Assembly: GCA_903850915.1 (NCBI GenBank)
Contig: CAINMV010000017.1
Coordinates: 17,837 to 81,836, forward strand
DNA: 64,000 nucleotides
Direction: 5' to 3'
Origin: an uncultured Bacteroidota bacterium
Lineage (GTDB): Bacteria; Bacteroidota; Bacteroidia; UKL13-3
Positions 7,332 to 17,218 of the stretch are shown here, piece by piece. A program made the translations under genes and the position numbers. Each line of letters starts with the position of its first letter. The first letter of the stretch is position 1. The notes under the pieces were generated by a model, which was not told the origin of the DNA, searched no databases, and saw nothing but the letters and a program-made list of their open reading frames with translations.

Positions 7332-9653
7332 ATGAGGTTTCTAATCTTTTTTTTGCTTGTTTTTCTTCCTTGGCTGTTAAAAGCGCAACGCGATGACTTT
7401 CGAAGCGACTCGATTCGCATTCAAAAAATTGCGTTGCATGTGATTCCGGATATGACGAAGAAAACAATTCAGGGTAGTGCACAGATCACTTTTCAGCCCA
7501 GTGTAGATCTGTTGTCATCCATGCGTTTCGATTTGCTTCAAATGTCAATCTCATCGTTGCAATGTTCGCCCACAAACGCCACCTATTATTACGACAGCAG
7601 AACTATATTTATTCAGTTCCTTACCCCGCTGCGCAAGGATAGTACATATACTTTAAGTATCGAATATCAAGGCACTCCAATGCAAGATGCAAGTGCCTGG
7701 GGCGGTTGGTATTGGAGTGGCAATTATGCTTTTAACCTTGGTGTAGGTTTCCAATCTATTCCTCATAATTTAGGAAGGGCATGGTTTCCATGTGTTGATA
7801 ATTTTAAGATGAAACAGTCTTTTGAAATTACAATTTCTTGTCCGCAACAACTAAAGGCGGTAAGCAATGGGTTGTTGGTTTCACAAATTGATAGCGGAGG
7901 TTTTAGCACATATAAATATACAATGAGCCAGCCTATTCCTTGTTATTTGGCATCATGTAATATTGGTCCGTATTTCTTTTTAAACGATACATTAAAAAGT
8001 GTGGATGGTAGGATACTAAACATTCGAATTGCCCTTGATATGGCCGATACGGCCAAAGCTCGACTGAGTTTTGGAAAGCTAAAAAAGACAGTGTCCTACT
8101 TTGAGTCTTTGTTTGGACCTTATCCATTTGATGTTGTTGGATATTCGTTGGTTCCTTTTAGCAATGGCGCAATGGAACATGCTGCTAATATAGCACTTCC
8201 GATTGCCATGATTGATGGAAGCTTGAATTATGAAACAACTTGGGCACACGAACTGTCGCATATGTGGTGGGGTGATAATATTACATGTGCTGCTGCCGAA
8301 GAGATGTGGATTAACGAAGGTTGGGCTTCGTATTGTGAGCGGCTTTTTTTAGAGTATTTTTATGGTGTTGAAGCGTATACAAAATCCATTGCAGACAACC
8401 ACAGATATTGCCTTCAATTTGCACATGTTATTGATAATGGTTATTACCCCCTCGATAGTGTTCCTCAGAAATACACCTATGGCACCCATTCATATCAAAA
8501 GGGTTGCGATATGATTCATACCTTACGAAATTTACAGGAAAGCGACTCCGTTTTTGCATTAAATTGTAAGTTGCTGCATCAACAGCATAAATTTGGCGTT
8601 GTTAATACCGATACAGTGATTTCTTATTTTGCGCCAACAACCTGTGTTCGCAATGGGCTTGAGATGTTATTTCATCAGCCATATTATTTATCAAATAAGC
8701 TCGAGTCAACAGCAATCAAAAGCTCTAATATTATTGATGTGAAACTAGCAACATACCCCTTGCGTGATGTAAGTAATACATGCTTCCCAATTCAATTTTT
8801 GAGCCTAAACACATCGTCTGTCTCAGGATCTAATTATTCTATGGTTCATGCCAATGGTATTTATCAAGTGACTGGAAATTCAAACTCGATGGTGATTTTT
8901 GATGAGCAAAATAAATTTAGCGATGCCAACACGTCTCATAAATCCGCATTAAATGCTGTCGGGGCATTGAATTTCGACAATGAAATTTGTAATGTAATAC
9001 TCACGCAAAAGTCGGATTCGGGGTATTTGTATATTAATAGAAGTTGGGATTATACAGGTGGAGAATTTATTGTGCCAGGTATTCAGGCCAACAGTAAAGG
9101 GTTCTGGACGGTAGAAGGTGATATGTTAGATCGAATAGTTGGCACTATTCGTTTTTATTATAATGGATCTATACCGGTTACTCACACTGGTTTTGAAGGC
9201 GTTGATTTAGGCTTTATAACAAAGAGTGAAGATAGTCTGGTCTTATTATATCGCGAAAAATACAATGATCCTTGGCGTATTAATTACGATGCGTTGAAAA
9301 TTGCGGGAAGCCTTACCGACAAGAAAGGTAGCTTTCTTTTAAATAAAATAACACGAGGGCAATATTGTATTGGTCAATACAATTCGAAATCAATGGGAGT
9401 TGCAATATCTAGTGAATTACGAAATGTTGAAGTTTACCCTAATCCGACGAATGCTAGCGTGTTTGTCCGACTTCTAGAAGAGACTTTGCCGGCTTCTATT
9501 GAGATTATAGATGGAATAGGACATTCCGTATATGTTCAACAGGTTGCTTTGGAGAAAAATGCAATAAATTTAGACGGATTTACGAAAGGGATTTACTTTA
9601 TTCGCATAGTGAATGAAACGCAGTTGCTGTGTAAAAAATTAATTATTGATTAA
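7332..9653 (+). CDS. M1-family zinc metallopeptidase with T9SS C-terminal tail
   Basis: The 773-residue protein has an N-terminal signal peptide (about residues 1-18, ending LLKAQ) and a gluzincin aminopeptidase domain. The zinc site is complete: HELSH at residues 306-310 and the third ligand E329 in NEGWAS. The exopeptidase motif reads GAMEH, where GAMEN is usual. The last about 80 residues form a T9SS sorting domain (VEVYPNPTNASVFVRL, ending GIYFIRIVNETQLLCKKLIID-like), so the enzyme should be exported to the cell surface or medium. It overlaps the next gene by 1 nt (TAATG). The probable role is nutrient peptide breakdown. Confidence 0.92.
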   Translation: MRFLIFFLLVFLPWLLKAQRDDFRSDSIRIQKIALHVIPDMTKKTIQGSAQITFQPSVDLLSSMRFDLLQMSISSLQCSPTNATYYYDSRTIFIQFLTPLRKDSTYTLSIEYQGTPMQDASAWGGWYWSGNYAFNLGVGFQSIPHNLGRAWFPCVDNFKMKQSFEITISCPQQLKAVSNGLLVSQIDSGGFSTYKYTMSQPIPCYLASCNIGPYFFLNDTLKSVDGRILNIRIALDMADTAKARLSFGKLKKTVSYFESLFGPYPFDVVGYSLVPFSNGAMEHAANIALPIAMIDGSLNYETTWAHELSHMWWGDNITCAAAEEMWINEGWASYCERLFLEYFYGVEAYTKSIADNHRYCLQFAHVIDNGYYPLDSVPQKYTYGTHSYQKGCDMIHTLRNLQESDSVFALNCKLLHQQHKFGVVNTDTVISYFAPTTCVRNGLEMLFHQPYYLSNKLESTAIKSSNIIDVKLATYPLRDVSNTCFPIQFLSLNTSSVSGSNYSMVHANGIYQVTGNSNSMVIFDEQNKFSDANTSHKSALNAVGALNFDNEICNVILTQKSDSGYLYINRSWDYTGGEFIVPGIQANSKGFWTVEGDMLDRIVGTIRFYYNGSIPVTHTGFEGVDLGFITKSEDSLVLLYREKYNDPWRINYDALKIAGSLTDKKGSFLLNKITRGQYCIGQYNSKSMGVAISSELRNVEVYPNPTNASVFVRLLEETLPASIEIIDGIGHSVYVQQVALEKNAINLDGFTKGIYFIRIVNETQLLCKKLIID

Positions 9654-10546
9654 TGACTAGAAAACTTCTTTTTTTGTTGCTAATATTAGCTGGCGGACCA
9701 GCTTTTGCTCAGTTGCCACAAACGCAGGTTTATTATCTGCCTATGCAATACAATACTAAGGATAGTGCTTTTACTTTTGGCGATATGCAAAGAATCAGTA
9801 AAAAGAAAGGCTATAACAACCAGCCTTCGTTTGCACCTGATGGTAAAAGTATCTATTTCGTCTCCTTTATGGATACTAGTAATACGGATATCGTAAATTA
9901 TAATCTTCAAAAGAAAGAGCTAAAACAAATTACCTTTACCGAAGAAAATGAATATTCACCGATGGTGACTCCTGATGGTAAATACATCAGTTGTGTAAAA
10001 GGTGCAGCACAGCAACTTTGGAAATACAAGATCTCAAATCCTTCAAAATGCGAGCCGGTAGTGACAAACTTCGATAGTATAGGATATTATACATGGATGA
10101 ATAAAAACACCATAATATCCAATGTTTTACCTGATCCATTTGCACTCTATGCACATGTATTATCAATAGATACTAATATTCGGTTATATATGGGTATTGG
10201 TCGATGTCTGCAAACAATAAAAAATGAGAATACAGTGTTGTATGTTCAAAAAAGAGATTCAGTTAATTGGTATATTAATGCTTTAGAACTTAATGATAAT
10301 GAACAACCGCATTTGTATTATGTAAATCAATGTATACCAGGTGAGGAAGATTTTACAATGCTCAATGATGGAACAATCTTAATGTTTAGTAAAAAGCATT
10401 TGTATAAGTTTAATATGGTTAAAGACTATCGCTGGAAACTGATTCACACGTTTGAAGACGCACCTGTGGATGGATTTTATCGTATTACGGTGTCTCCCGA
10501 CCAAACAGGGTTAGCGATAGTGGGATATAAGGGCAGGAAGCCATAA
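9653..10546 (+). CDS. Exported PD40 / TolB-like beta-propeller protein
   Basis: The 297-residue protein has a signal peptide (residues 1-19, ending GGPAFAQ) and WD40-like PD40 repeats, seen as NNQPSFAPDGKSIYFVSF and YSPMVTPDGKYISCV. These form TolB-type propeller blades. Function is unknown; such propellers usually bind proteins. The start codon overlaps the stop of the M1 peptidase gene, so the two are translationally coupled and the protein may work with the peptidase or its export. There is no T9SS tail, so it probably stays in the periplasm or outer membrane. Confidence 0.8.
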   Translation: MTRKLLFLLLILAGGPAFAQLPQTQVYYLPMQYNTKDSAFTFGDMQRISKKKGYNNQPSFAPDGKSIYFVSFMDTSNTDIVNYNLQKKELKQITFTEENEYSPMVTPDGKYISCVKGAAQQLWKYKISNPSKCEPVVTNFDSIGYYTWMNKNTIISNVLPDPFALYAHVLSIDTNIRLYMGIGRCLQTIKNENTVLYVQKRDSVNWYINALELNDNEQPHLYYVNQCIPGEEDFTMLNDGTILMFSKKHLYKFNMVKDYRWKLIHTFEDAPVDGFYRITVSPDQTGLAIVGYKGRKP

Positions 10547-10584
10547 GCCGACTATTTTTATTTTTAATTTCTTGTATAATAATT

Positions 10585-11226
10585 ATGAGCCGCAAAAAAT
10601 TGCGAAGATTTGACGAGATGAAATCTTTCGCCAATACCTTGGAGTATCCAGTGGAGATGAAAGGAAATTGGAGTCAAACCTTTTTTAAAAACAACAATCC
10701 AATTGTTCTGGAGCTTGGCTGTGGCCGAGGTGAATACACCGTTGGTCTCTCCGCTATGTTTCCAGATAAAAACTTTATTGGTGTCGATTTAAAAGGGTCG
10801 CGGCTTTGGAAAGGCGCGAAAATTTGCACCCTCGCCAATCGTCAAAATGCTGGATTTGTTCGATCACGCATTGAATTAATCGAAAACTATTTTGAGCCTA
10901 GTGAGGTGTCTGAGATATGGATTACATTCCCCGATCCTCAATCCAAGGACAAGTGGGAGCAAAAGCGTTTAACATCTGAGGGGTATTTAAATTTGTATAA
11001 GAAGATAACCAAACCAGATGCATTGATGCATTTAAAAACAGACAGTACATTTCTGTATCATTACACATTGGAGCTTCTTTCAAACCTAAAAATAAATATT
11101 GAATTTAACCACGATGATATTTATACAATGCCAGAAATTGACACTGCTTTAACTATAGAAACAACCTATGAGAAGAAGTTTAAAGCGCTAGGTGAAACTA
11201 TTAAATATATTCGATTTCACTGGTAA
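10585..11226 (+). CDS. trmB: tRNA (guanine-N7-)-methyltransferase
   Basis: TrmB methylates G46 in the variable loop of tRNAs using SAM. The 213-residue product has the SAM motif VLELGCGRGEYT (about residues 40-51), the TrmB signature ITFPDPQSKDKWEQKR (about 113-128) and the HLKTDS segment. Length is typical. It ends at a strong hairpin terminator shared with the convergent gene. Confidence 0.96.
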   Translation: MSRKKLRRFDEMKSFANTLEYPVEMKGNWSQTFFKNNNPIVLELGCGRGEYTVGLSAMFPDKNFIGVDLKGSRLWKGAKICTLANRQNAGFVRSRIELIENYFEPSEVSEIWITFPDPQSKDKWEQKRLTSEGYLNLYKKITKPDALMHLKTDSTFLYHYTLELLSNLKINIEFNHDDIYTMPEIDTALTIETTYEKKFKALGETIKYIRFHW

Positions 11227-11240
11227 GAGCATAAAAAAAA

Positions 11241-11269
11241 CCCCTCAGTTTTGCTGAGGGGTTTTTTTT
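11241..11269. terminator. Bidirectional rho-independent terminator
   Basis: Perfect 8-bp stem CCCCTCAG (11241-11248) / CTGAGGGG (11254-11261) with a TTTTG loop, preceded by A8 and followed by T8. It lies between convergent trmB and the T9SS-tail gene and can serve both strands. Confidence 0.92.
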
Positions 11270-11286
11270 ATGATTGTAATTTCAAA

Positions 11287-12588
11287 TTACTTTGTTACAG
11301 TGAATTTAACAGTTTGTGAAACGCCATCAACAAATACATTTGCAAAGTAAATGCCATTGGCCAATTCAGCAACATTGATGGCTTGAGTTTGAGCTCCAGC
11401 TTCTTTTTTGCCAATAGACACATTTGATATTTTCTTGCCTAATACATTAACGATTTCGATTGAAACGTTAGCCGAGCGTGTTAATTTGTATTCAACATTT
11501 ACTGCTCCAACACCATTTGATGGATTCGGGTAAACTTGAACATCAGATAAAAATTCTTTTGCAGCAGCGTTGATACCTACATTCAAAGTAGTGATTTTGA
11601 AATTCATGTCAGGAATCAATGCTGAAGAAGTGTAAGCGTTACCTCCAACAAAAACACCATTCCATCCTCCTGCGTTGTTATAGCGAAGGTCAGAGAAAGC
11701 GATTAAACCGTTGTTATATACACGATTGTAAGTTGGGTCAACAGTAGATGATTGATCGTAGTGAGCAGTTTCACTAGCAATAAACGTGCGGAATTCATTT
11801 ACTTTTTTAGTTACAGGGTAAGCAGTAGCATCGAAGTCTGCGTTTAAAGTATCGCCGGTGTTGTAGGTTTGGCCTGAAACGTATTTATAAGTTGCAATAG
11901 CTTGACCTCTAGCTGGAATTGCTAATGCTGGGCTTAATACAGCAAATTTCATTTTAGAACCTACAGCAGTGTCAGCAATAGTTAACGGCACTTTAACCAC
12001 TTTATAAGGTGCCTTTCCCATATTGGTTGCGTAATCATAATCTAAAGTACCTAAAACAACGCCACTAGAAGTTAAAGAATATAACTTCACAGAGCTAGGC
12101 GCATAAATTTCAATTACTAAAGTATCAACAATGTTCGCATTTGGATTGTGACGACGATATCCATAAGGGATTGCGATAGAATCCATCGTGTATTTTGTGA
12201 AACGATTTCCTTGGTAAGGTGCTGCCTTAAAACAATCTCCGCGAGGGTCAACAATCATTCCTAAGTGATGTGCATAAACATAATCACCAGTAACTGCTCC
12301 AGAGGTGGAGTTTTTGCGCAGGGTTTGAACAGTAGAGTCGTTAAATAAGTGATAGTAATACGTTGTAACAGTTCCTAATCCTGAAGCATCTAACGCATCA
12401 AGATAGTTATACCAACCGGCATCGGTAGCGTTGGTTTTGTTTAATGCGTTGTGTTTGAAATAAGATTTTGATTGTTGGTAAGATTGTTGTTCGAAAACAG
12501 ACAACTTGTTGCCTTTAGGCGCTTCCATGTTCTGTGCGAACATTTGCAAACTCACAGCGGCAAGGATAAAAGTAAAAATACGTTTCAT
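11287..12588 (-). CDS. Secreted protein of unknown function with T9SS tail
   Basis: The 433-residue protein has a signal peptide (MKRIFTFILAAVSLQMFAQ) and ends in a T9SS type A sorting domain of about 85 residues: VQVYPNPSNGVGAVNVEY, then IVNVLGKKI and ANGIYFANVFVDG. Two hundred and fifty residues of beta-rich passenger between them, with many Tyr, Asn, Thr and Ser, match no family I recognise. The gene is monocistronic and uses a richer codon choice than the neighbouring glycan genes. It should be delivered to the cell surface. Confidence 0.82.
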   Translation of the reverse strand: MKRIFTFILAAVSLQMFAQNMEAPKGNKLSVFEQQSYQQSKSYFKHNALNKTNATDAGWYNYLDALDASGLGTVTTYYYHLFNDSTVQTLRKNSTSGAVTGDYVYAHHLGMIVDPRGDCFKAAPYQGNRFTKYTMDSIAIPYGYRRHNPNANIVDTLVIEIYAPSSVKLYSLTSSGVVLGTLDYDYATNMGKAPYKVVKVPLTIADTAVGSKMKFAVLSPALAIPARGQAIATYKYVSGQTYNTGDTLNADFDATAYPVTKKVNEFRTFIASETAHYDQSSTVDPTYNRVYNNGLIAFSDLRYNNAGGWNGVFVGGNAYTSSALIPDMNFKITTLNVGINAAAKEFLSDVQVYPNPSNGVGAVNVEYKLTRSANVSIEIVNVLGKKISNVSIGKKEAGAQTQAINVAELANGIYFANVFVDGVSQTVKFTVTK

Positions 12589-12765
12589 GATATATTTGTT
12601 AATTTGAAATTTTATGCAATAATAATTAAAAAAAGTAATAATAAATTGTTATCACATGTAAACGAAAAAAATATTACAAAGGTTGCTTTGCAAATTTGCA
12701 CGAATAACAGTTGAAATATGCAGAAATTAAATATAAGGCCTTTACAAAGCTATCTGTTAAAACAT

Positions 12766-14655
12766 CTACTGTTTCTCTATCCAATTACCATCCTCTGCTA
12801 TGATTTGAATTAACTCATCTACGGCAGTTTCCTTGCTAATGCCTTTTTTTATAATTTCTTTGCCTTTATAAAGCGTTATTTTGCCCACACCACTGCCTAC
12901 ATAACCATAATCGGCATCTGCCATCTCACCAGGTCCATTCACTATACAACCCATAATTGCGATTTTTATTCCTTTTAAATGGTCTGTTCGAGAGCGAATT
13001 AGGGCCGTTGTTTCTTGAAGATCGAATAACGTGCGTCCACAACTTGGACAGCTAATATATTCCGTTTTACTAATTCGCAGCCTTGCAGCTTGCAAAATGC
13101 CAAAACTAATACTGTTAATTTTGTTGATTGCTATTCCAGTCGCATTGAGCATGAGGCCATCGCCATAACCATCAATAAATAGACCACCTGCATCAATAGA
13201 GGAATAAACAGTAAACTTCTCCTCTGTGCAATTTTCATAATCTCGGATTATTACAATAGGCAATCGACAGTTGATTTTTTCCATTACCACGAACATAAAC
13301 TTCATCGGCATCATGGCTAGGCTATTGTCAACAAAAAGGCAGATAACCACATTGTTAAATTGCTTGAGCATATCCATTTCCTCTACATCGCCCACACGAA
13401 CGCCAACGAAATTCAATACTTCGTGACGTGGATTTTCTAGAAAGGCATGAACGTTAACAAATAATGGATATCCTGTTTTCTGTGCATTGGGGTTGAGTAG
13501 CCATGCTTCTGCATTGTAAATAGCTTTCAGTCCATTAGGAAGCATGAAAGGGATATTGGTATTCCCCGCGTAAACATAATCAGCGCCCATATCGCTCATA
13601 TGCCATTTATCTAGTGTGGAATCGTAAGTATGGCCAATTTGTTTGAGGTCGAATTCTGTAATTGTGGTTAAATGCGCCAAATGCCCAATCACGCGTGGCA
13701 CATTGTCTCCGCCAAAGTTTTGTATAGCAATCGCTTTTCGTCGAACGAAATCAAAGGCATTATATTCTTCAAACAGCTTTAAATTAATCAGATATTCGTC
13801 TGGTGCCTCAGCATAGCGATCTACCATTAATCGTGCCACTGGAATCTCAAATTCAGGGTCTTCAGTTAGCGATACTCGAATGGTATCACCAATACCTTCT
13901 TCCATTAAAGTTCCTATGCCAATGGCGCTTTTAATCCTTCCGTCTTCACCATCTCCAGCCTCCGTAACACCAAGGTGAAGCGGATAATGCATATTTTCGG
14001 CTACCATCTTTTTCACTAAGAGGCGATAGGCATGTATCATCACTTGTGGATTGCTACTTTTCATGCTCACAACCACATCATGGAAATTGTTGTCGTGGCA
14101 TATGCGAATAAATTCAAGCGCACTTTCCACCATGCCAAGGGCCGTGTCGCCATACCGGCTCATAATCCGATCGCTTAGGCTGCCATGGTTGGTGCCAATA
14201 CGTATGGCCGTATTATGTTGCTTGCAAAGAACTATTAAAGGGGTAAATCTGGCGCGAATCCGGTCTATTTCTTCTTGATATTCTTCATCAGAATATTCGA
14301 GTGTTTCGAATTTTTTTTTGTCAACGTAATTGCCAGGATTTACTCTTACTTTTTCCACCAAAGTTGCCGCAACTTCGGCTGCATTGGGTGTAAAATGAAT
14401 ATCAGCAGCTAATGGTGTATTATAACCTAATTTTCGAAGTGCGTCTTTAATTTCCTTTAAGTTTTTTGCTTCCTTGATGCTTGGAGCGGTGAGTCGCACG
14501 AGCTCACAACCAGCATCTATCATGCGGATGGATTGGGCAACACTTGCCTCGGTATCCATGGTGTCGGTGGTGGTCATGCTCTGAACCCGAACAGGGTAAG
14601 CACTTCCCATAGTAAGGTCGCCAATTTTAACAGCGACAGTTTCTCTACGTTTCAT
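12766..14655 (-). CDS. ispG: 4-hydroxy-3-methylbut-2-enyl-diphosphate synthase, long form
   Basis: IspG carries out the penultimate step of the MEP isoprenoid pathway, using a 4Fe-4S cluster. The 629-residue protein has the N-terminal TIM barrel (VRVQSMTTTDTMDTEAS, GCELVRLTAPS, PLAADIHF) and a C-terminal cluster domain with SCPSCGRT (about residues 533-540) and GCIVNGPGEMADADYGYVG. The long insertion between them is the plant- and Bacteroidota-type central domain; the short bacterial form has about 360-400 residues. A TAnnTTTG box precedes the ATG by 8 nt. Confidence 0.97.
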   Translation of the reverse strand: MKRRETVAVKIGDLTMGSAYPVRVQSMTTTDTMDTEASVAQSIRMIDAGCELVRLTAPSIKEAKNLKEIKDALRKLGYNTPLAADIHFTPNAAEVAATLVEKVRVNPGNYVDKKKFETLEYSDEEYQEEIDRIRARFTPLIVLCKQHNTAIRIGTNHGSLSDRIMSRYGDTALGMVESALEFIRICHDNNFHDVVVSMKSSNPQVMIHAYRLLVKKMVAENMHYPLHLGVTEAGDGEDGRIKSAIGIGTLMEEGIGDTIRVSLTEDPEFEIPVARLMVDRYAEAPDEYLINLKLFEEYNAFDFVRRKAIAIQNFGGDNVPRVIGHLAHLTTITEFDLKQIGHTYDSTLDKWHMSDMGADYVYAGNTNIPFMLPNGLKAIYNAEAWLLNPNAQKTGYPLFVNVHAFLENPRHEVLNFVGVRVGDVEEMDMLKQFNNVVICLFVDNSLAMMPMKFMFVVMEKINCRLPIVIIRDYENCTEEKFTVYSSIDAGGLFIDGYGDGLMLNATGIAINKINSISFGILQAARLRISKTEYISCPSCGRTLFDLQETTALIRSRTDHLKGIKIAIMGCIVNGPGEMADADYGYVGSGVGKITLYKGKEIIKKGISKETAVDELIQIIAEDGNWIEKQ

Positions 14656-14663
14656 ATAAGTTG

Positions 14664-14671
14664 CAAAGTTA
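14664..14671 (-). promoter_or_regulatory. Bacteroidota -7 promoter box for ispG
   Basis: The minus strand reads TAACTTTG, matching TAnnTTTG, and ends 8 nt before the ispG ATG at 14655. Confidence 0.55.
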
Positions 14672-14732
14672 AAGAATGGTAGTGAATGTGAAGAAAGAAT
14701 AAACGATAGGTGAGGTAGCTCGTTAATATTCT

Positions 14733-16031
14733 TTATTTGGCTGCCATTTCCTCTACAAATCGCACAAATCTAGTCACTTCTTCTATCGAATTATAAATAT
14801 GTGTAGAGATTCGGATACAGTTAACGCCATTTTCGGGAACCACTCTAATTCTGAAATTAGCGATACCGGCTTCGCCTTGGAATTTTGTGTAGTCCATGTT
14901 TTTCAACCTAAACGCAATAATACCGGCTCTTGATTTTTCTTCAGTGCTAGTGAGCATTTCTATGTTAGAGTGTTTTAAATTTAAAAGATCATTTTGTAGT
15001 TTTGAGGCTAGAAATTTCACCCTCGCTTCAATCACAGGCATGGTGATTCCATCTAAAAAGGCAATAGCAACATTTACTCCGCTCCAAAGTGCCGCGTTTT
15101 GCGTGCCATAATCATAACGATGTGCGTTACTCACATATCCTTTTATGGATGGTTGCGGAAGATCCACTACATTCCATCCACTGTCGCTTCCGGCACCAAC
15201 AAAATAAGGTTGAATGCGATCTAAAGCTTCTTTTTTTATATAAACAAAGCCAGTTCCTTTTGGGCCGCACATCCATTTATGGCAACATGAAGCGTAGTAG
15301 TCGCAACCAAGCTCATGCAAGTTTAAATTTAACATGCCGGCTCCATGGGCTCCATCAACAAATACTTCGATATTGAATTGCTTCGCTAAGGCCACAATTT
15401 CTTTAATCGGTTGCACCTGCCCGATGGTACAAACTACATGAGGTACTGCAATAACTTTTGTTTTTTTTGTGATCTTCTTGTTTAGGTTTGCCAAGGTCTC
15501 TTCGGCGTTATGACCCAATTCAAAGTAATTTACTTTCATCCCTTGTATCTTAGCACGACTGAGCCAAGGCAGGGCTCCTCCAACATGCTCGTGGTTGGTG
15601 ATTAGTATTTCATCGTCTTTTGATAAGTTTAATCCCCAGCAAATAATATTAATGCCTTCAGTAACATTATGTGTTAGGCAAATTTCGTCTTCATTGGCAT
15701 GAACAAATTGTGCAAGGTTTTTTCTGCTTTCTTCACTACTGCCATAATCGCCGGTACTATCAACAGCCATCATTTTTTGATAGACAGCTTCGATTACTGG
15801 ATATGGCGACGGACCCATAGTTCCATTATTAAAATAGGTTCGATGGCTGTCTAATGGAAATTGATGACGTAGCATATTCCAAAAACTTTCATCATCAACA
15901 CGCGCTGACTTTAAGTTTATTTCAAGCGTTTTGCCATCAATTGCCTTATTAGAGTAGGAGGATATAGGCAATAAACTTAAGGCACTGAGTTGCGCAGCAT
16001 TTTTAATAAAAGTTCTTCTAGAGGTTGCCAT
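14733..16031 (-). CDS. Class V aminotransferase-fold PLP enzyme with Tat-type signal
   Basis: The 432-residue protein is a fold-type I PLP enzyme of the isopenicillin-N-epimerase/cysteine-desulfurase branch. Visible features are NGTMGPSP near the N-terminus, EDEICLTHNVTEGIN, FVDGAHGAGML (cofactor Asp) and CCHKWMCGPKGTG with the Schiff-base Lys at residue 252. Before this lies SRRTFIK at residues 4-10, followed by a hydrophobic stretch, an exact twin-arginine signal. A folded PLP enzyme exported by Tat is plausible. The substrate is unknown. The gene is monocistronic and divergent from anmK. Confidence 0.85.
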   Translation of the reverse strand: MATSRRTFIKNAAQLSALSLLPISSYSNKAIDGKTLEINLKSARVDDESFWNMLRHQFPLDSHRTYFNNGTMGPSPYPVIEAVYQKMMAVDSTGDYGSSEESRKNLAQFVHANEDEICLTHNVTEGINIICWGLNLSKDDEILITNHEHVGGALPWLSRAKIQGMKVNYFELGHNAEETLANLNKKITKKTKVIAVPHVVCTIGQVQPIKEIVALAKQFNIEVFVDGAHGAGMLNLNLHELGCDYYASCCHKWMCGPKGTGFVYIKKEALDRIQPYFVGAGSDSGWNVVDLPQPSIKGYVSNAHRYDYGTQNAALWSGVNVAIAFLDGITMPVIEARVKFLASKLQNDLLNLKHSNIEMLTSTEEKSRAGIIAFRLKNMDYTKFQGEAGIANFRIRVVPENGVNCIRISTHIYNSIEEVTRFVRFVEEMAAK

Positions 16032-16121
16032 AATTTAATTTGGTTTTTTTGTCTTATTCTGTTCGAAACTTTATTTTCTTTGTGTCGTGAACTACATACG
16101 TAAATCACAAACATAGTAAAT

Positions 16122-17195
16122 ATGAAACAATATCGTGTCATCGGAATTATGAGTGGGACATCTTTAGATGGTGTTGACTTATGCTATGCAGAGTTTTATA
16201 GCGAAGCAGGGGGGTGGAAATATCGTAATGTTGCGGCGCAAACCTTTCGATATAGCGATGAATGGAAAAGTCGTTTGATGAATTTGAATAGTCAAGGTGC
16301 CGAAACTCTAGCTAGAACACATGTTGAATATGGCCATTATTTGGGCCAGCTTGTTAACGATTTTTGTAGCGATAGGAATCTAGTAGTGGATTTAATTTCT
16401 TCTCATGGTCATACCATTTTTCATCAACCCGAAAATCATTTTACAACGCAAATAGGAGACGGTGCATCTATATATGCGATAACAGGCGTTCGAACAGTGA
16501 GCGATCTGCGCAATGTTGATGTAGCACTTGGTGGTCAAGGAGCTCCATTGGTTCCAATAGGAGAGCGCGATTTGTTTGATGGCTTTGGTATGTTTCTAAA
16601 CCTTGGCGGTATTGCCAATGTATCTATTTTTAGTGCCGAGAATCAGCCTGCCGCATTTGACATTTCACCGTGCAATATGTCATTAAATATGCTTTGCGAA
16701 AAATACCTTGGCACGGCTTACGATGAGGGTGGCTTGAGAGCATCGATGGGAGAGATAAATCCATCATTATTGGATAGCGTATCAGCGCTTGAATATTTTA
16801 AAGCCACCGCTCCAAAGTCCTTAGGGAAAGAATTCACTGATAGGTTATATCTGCCGATAATCGAAAGGTATGACATTTCGATTGAGGATAAATTACATAC
16901 AATCACGCAACATATTGCAAACGAAATTTGTCGGGCCATAAATCACAATGCCCCATACTGCCGTCAAGGTCGAGTGTTAGTGTCTGGTGGTGGCGTATAC
17001 AATACATTCTTGATGGAGCTATTGAATCAACAATGTGAACTTGAATTGGTCGTTCCTGAGGAGTTTATTGTTGAGTTTAAAGAAGCTTTAATCTTTGCTT
17101 ATCTTGGATTACTAAGAACTACAGGTGCGGCCAATTCCCTCGCATCCGTAACATTTGCGCGGAAGGATAATATTGGAGGGGCATTGTGGGGCTAA
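16122..17195 (+). CDS. anmK: Anhydro-N-acetylmuramic acid kinase
   Basis: AnmK phosphorylates and opens 1,6-anhydro-MurNAc from peptidoglycan turnover to give MurNAc-6-phosphate. The 357-residue product has the phosphate-binding motif GIMSGTSLDGVDL (residues 8-20), LISSHGHTIFHQP, GGQGAPLVPIGERDLF and FLNLGGIANVS, all typical. Length is normal. The downstream etherase MurQ is not in this window. It converges on an MFS gene. Confidence 0.96.
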   Translation: MKQYRVIGIMSGTSLDGVDLCYAEFYSEAGGWKYRNVAAQTFRYSDEWKSRLMNLNSQGAETLARTHVEYGHYLGQLVNDFCSDRNLVVDLISSHGHTIFHQPENHFTTQIGDGASIYAITGVRTVSDLRNVDVALGGQGAPLVPIGERDLFDGFGMFLNLGGIANVSIFSAENQPAAFDISPCNMSLNMLCEKYLGTAYDEGGLRASMGEINPSLLDSVSALEYFKATAPKSLGKEFTDRLYLPIIERYDISIEDKLHTITQHIANEICRAINHNAPYCRQGRVLVSGGGVYNTFLMELLNQQCELELVVPEEFIVEFKEALIFAYLGLLRTTGAANSLASVTFARKDNIGGALWG

Positions 17196-17218
17196 TTTAC
17201 AATAATAATTTCACCGAA

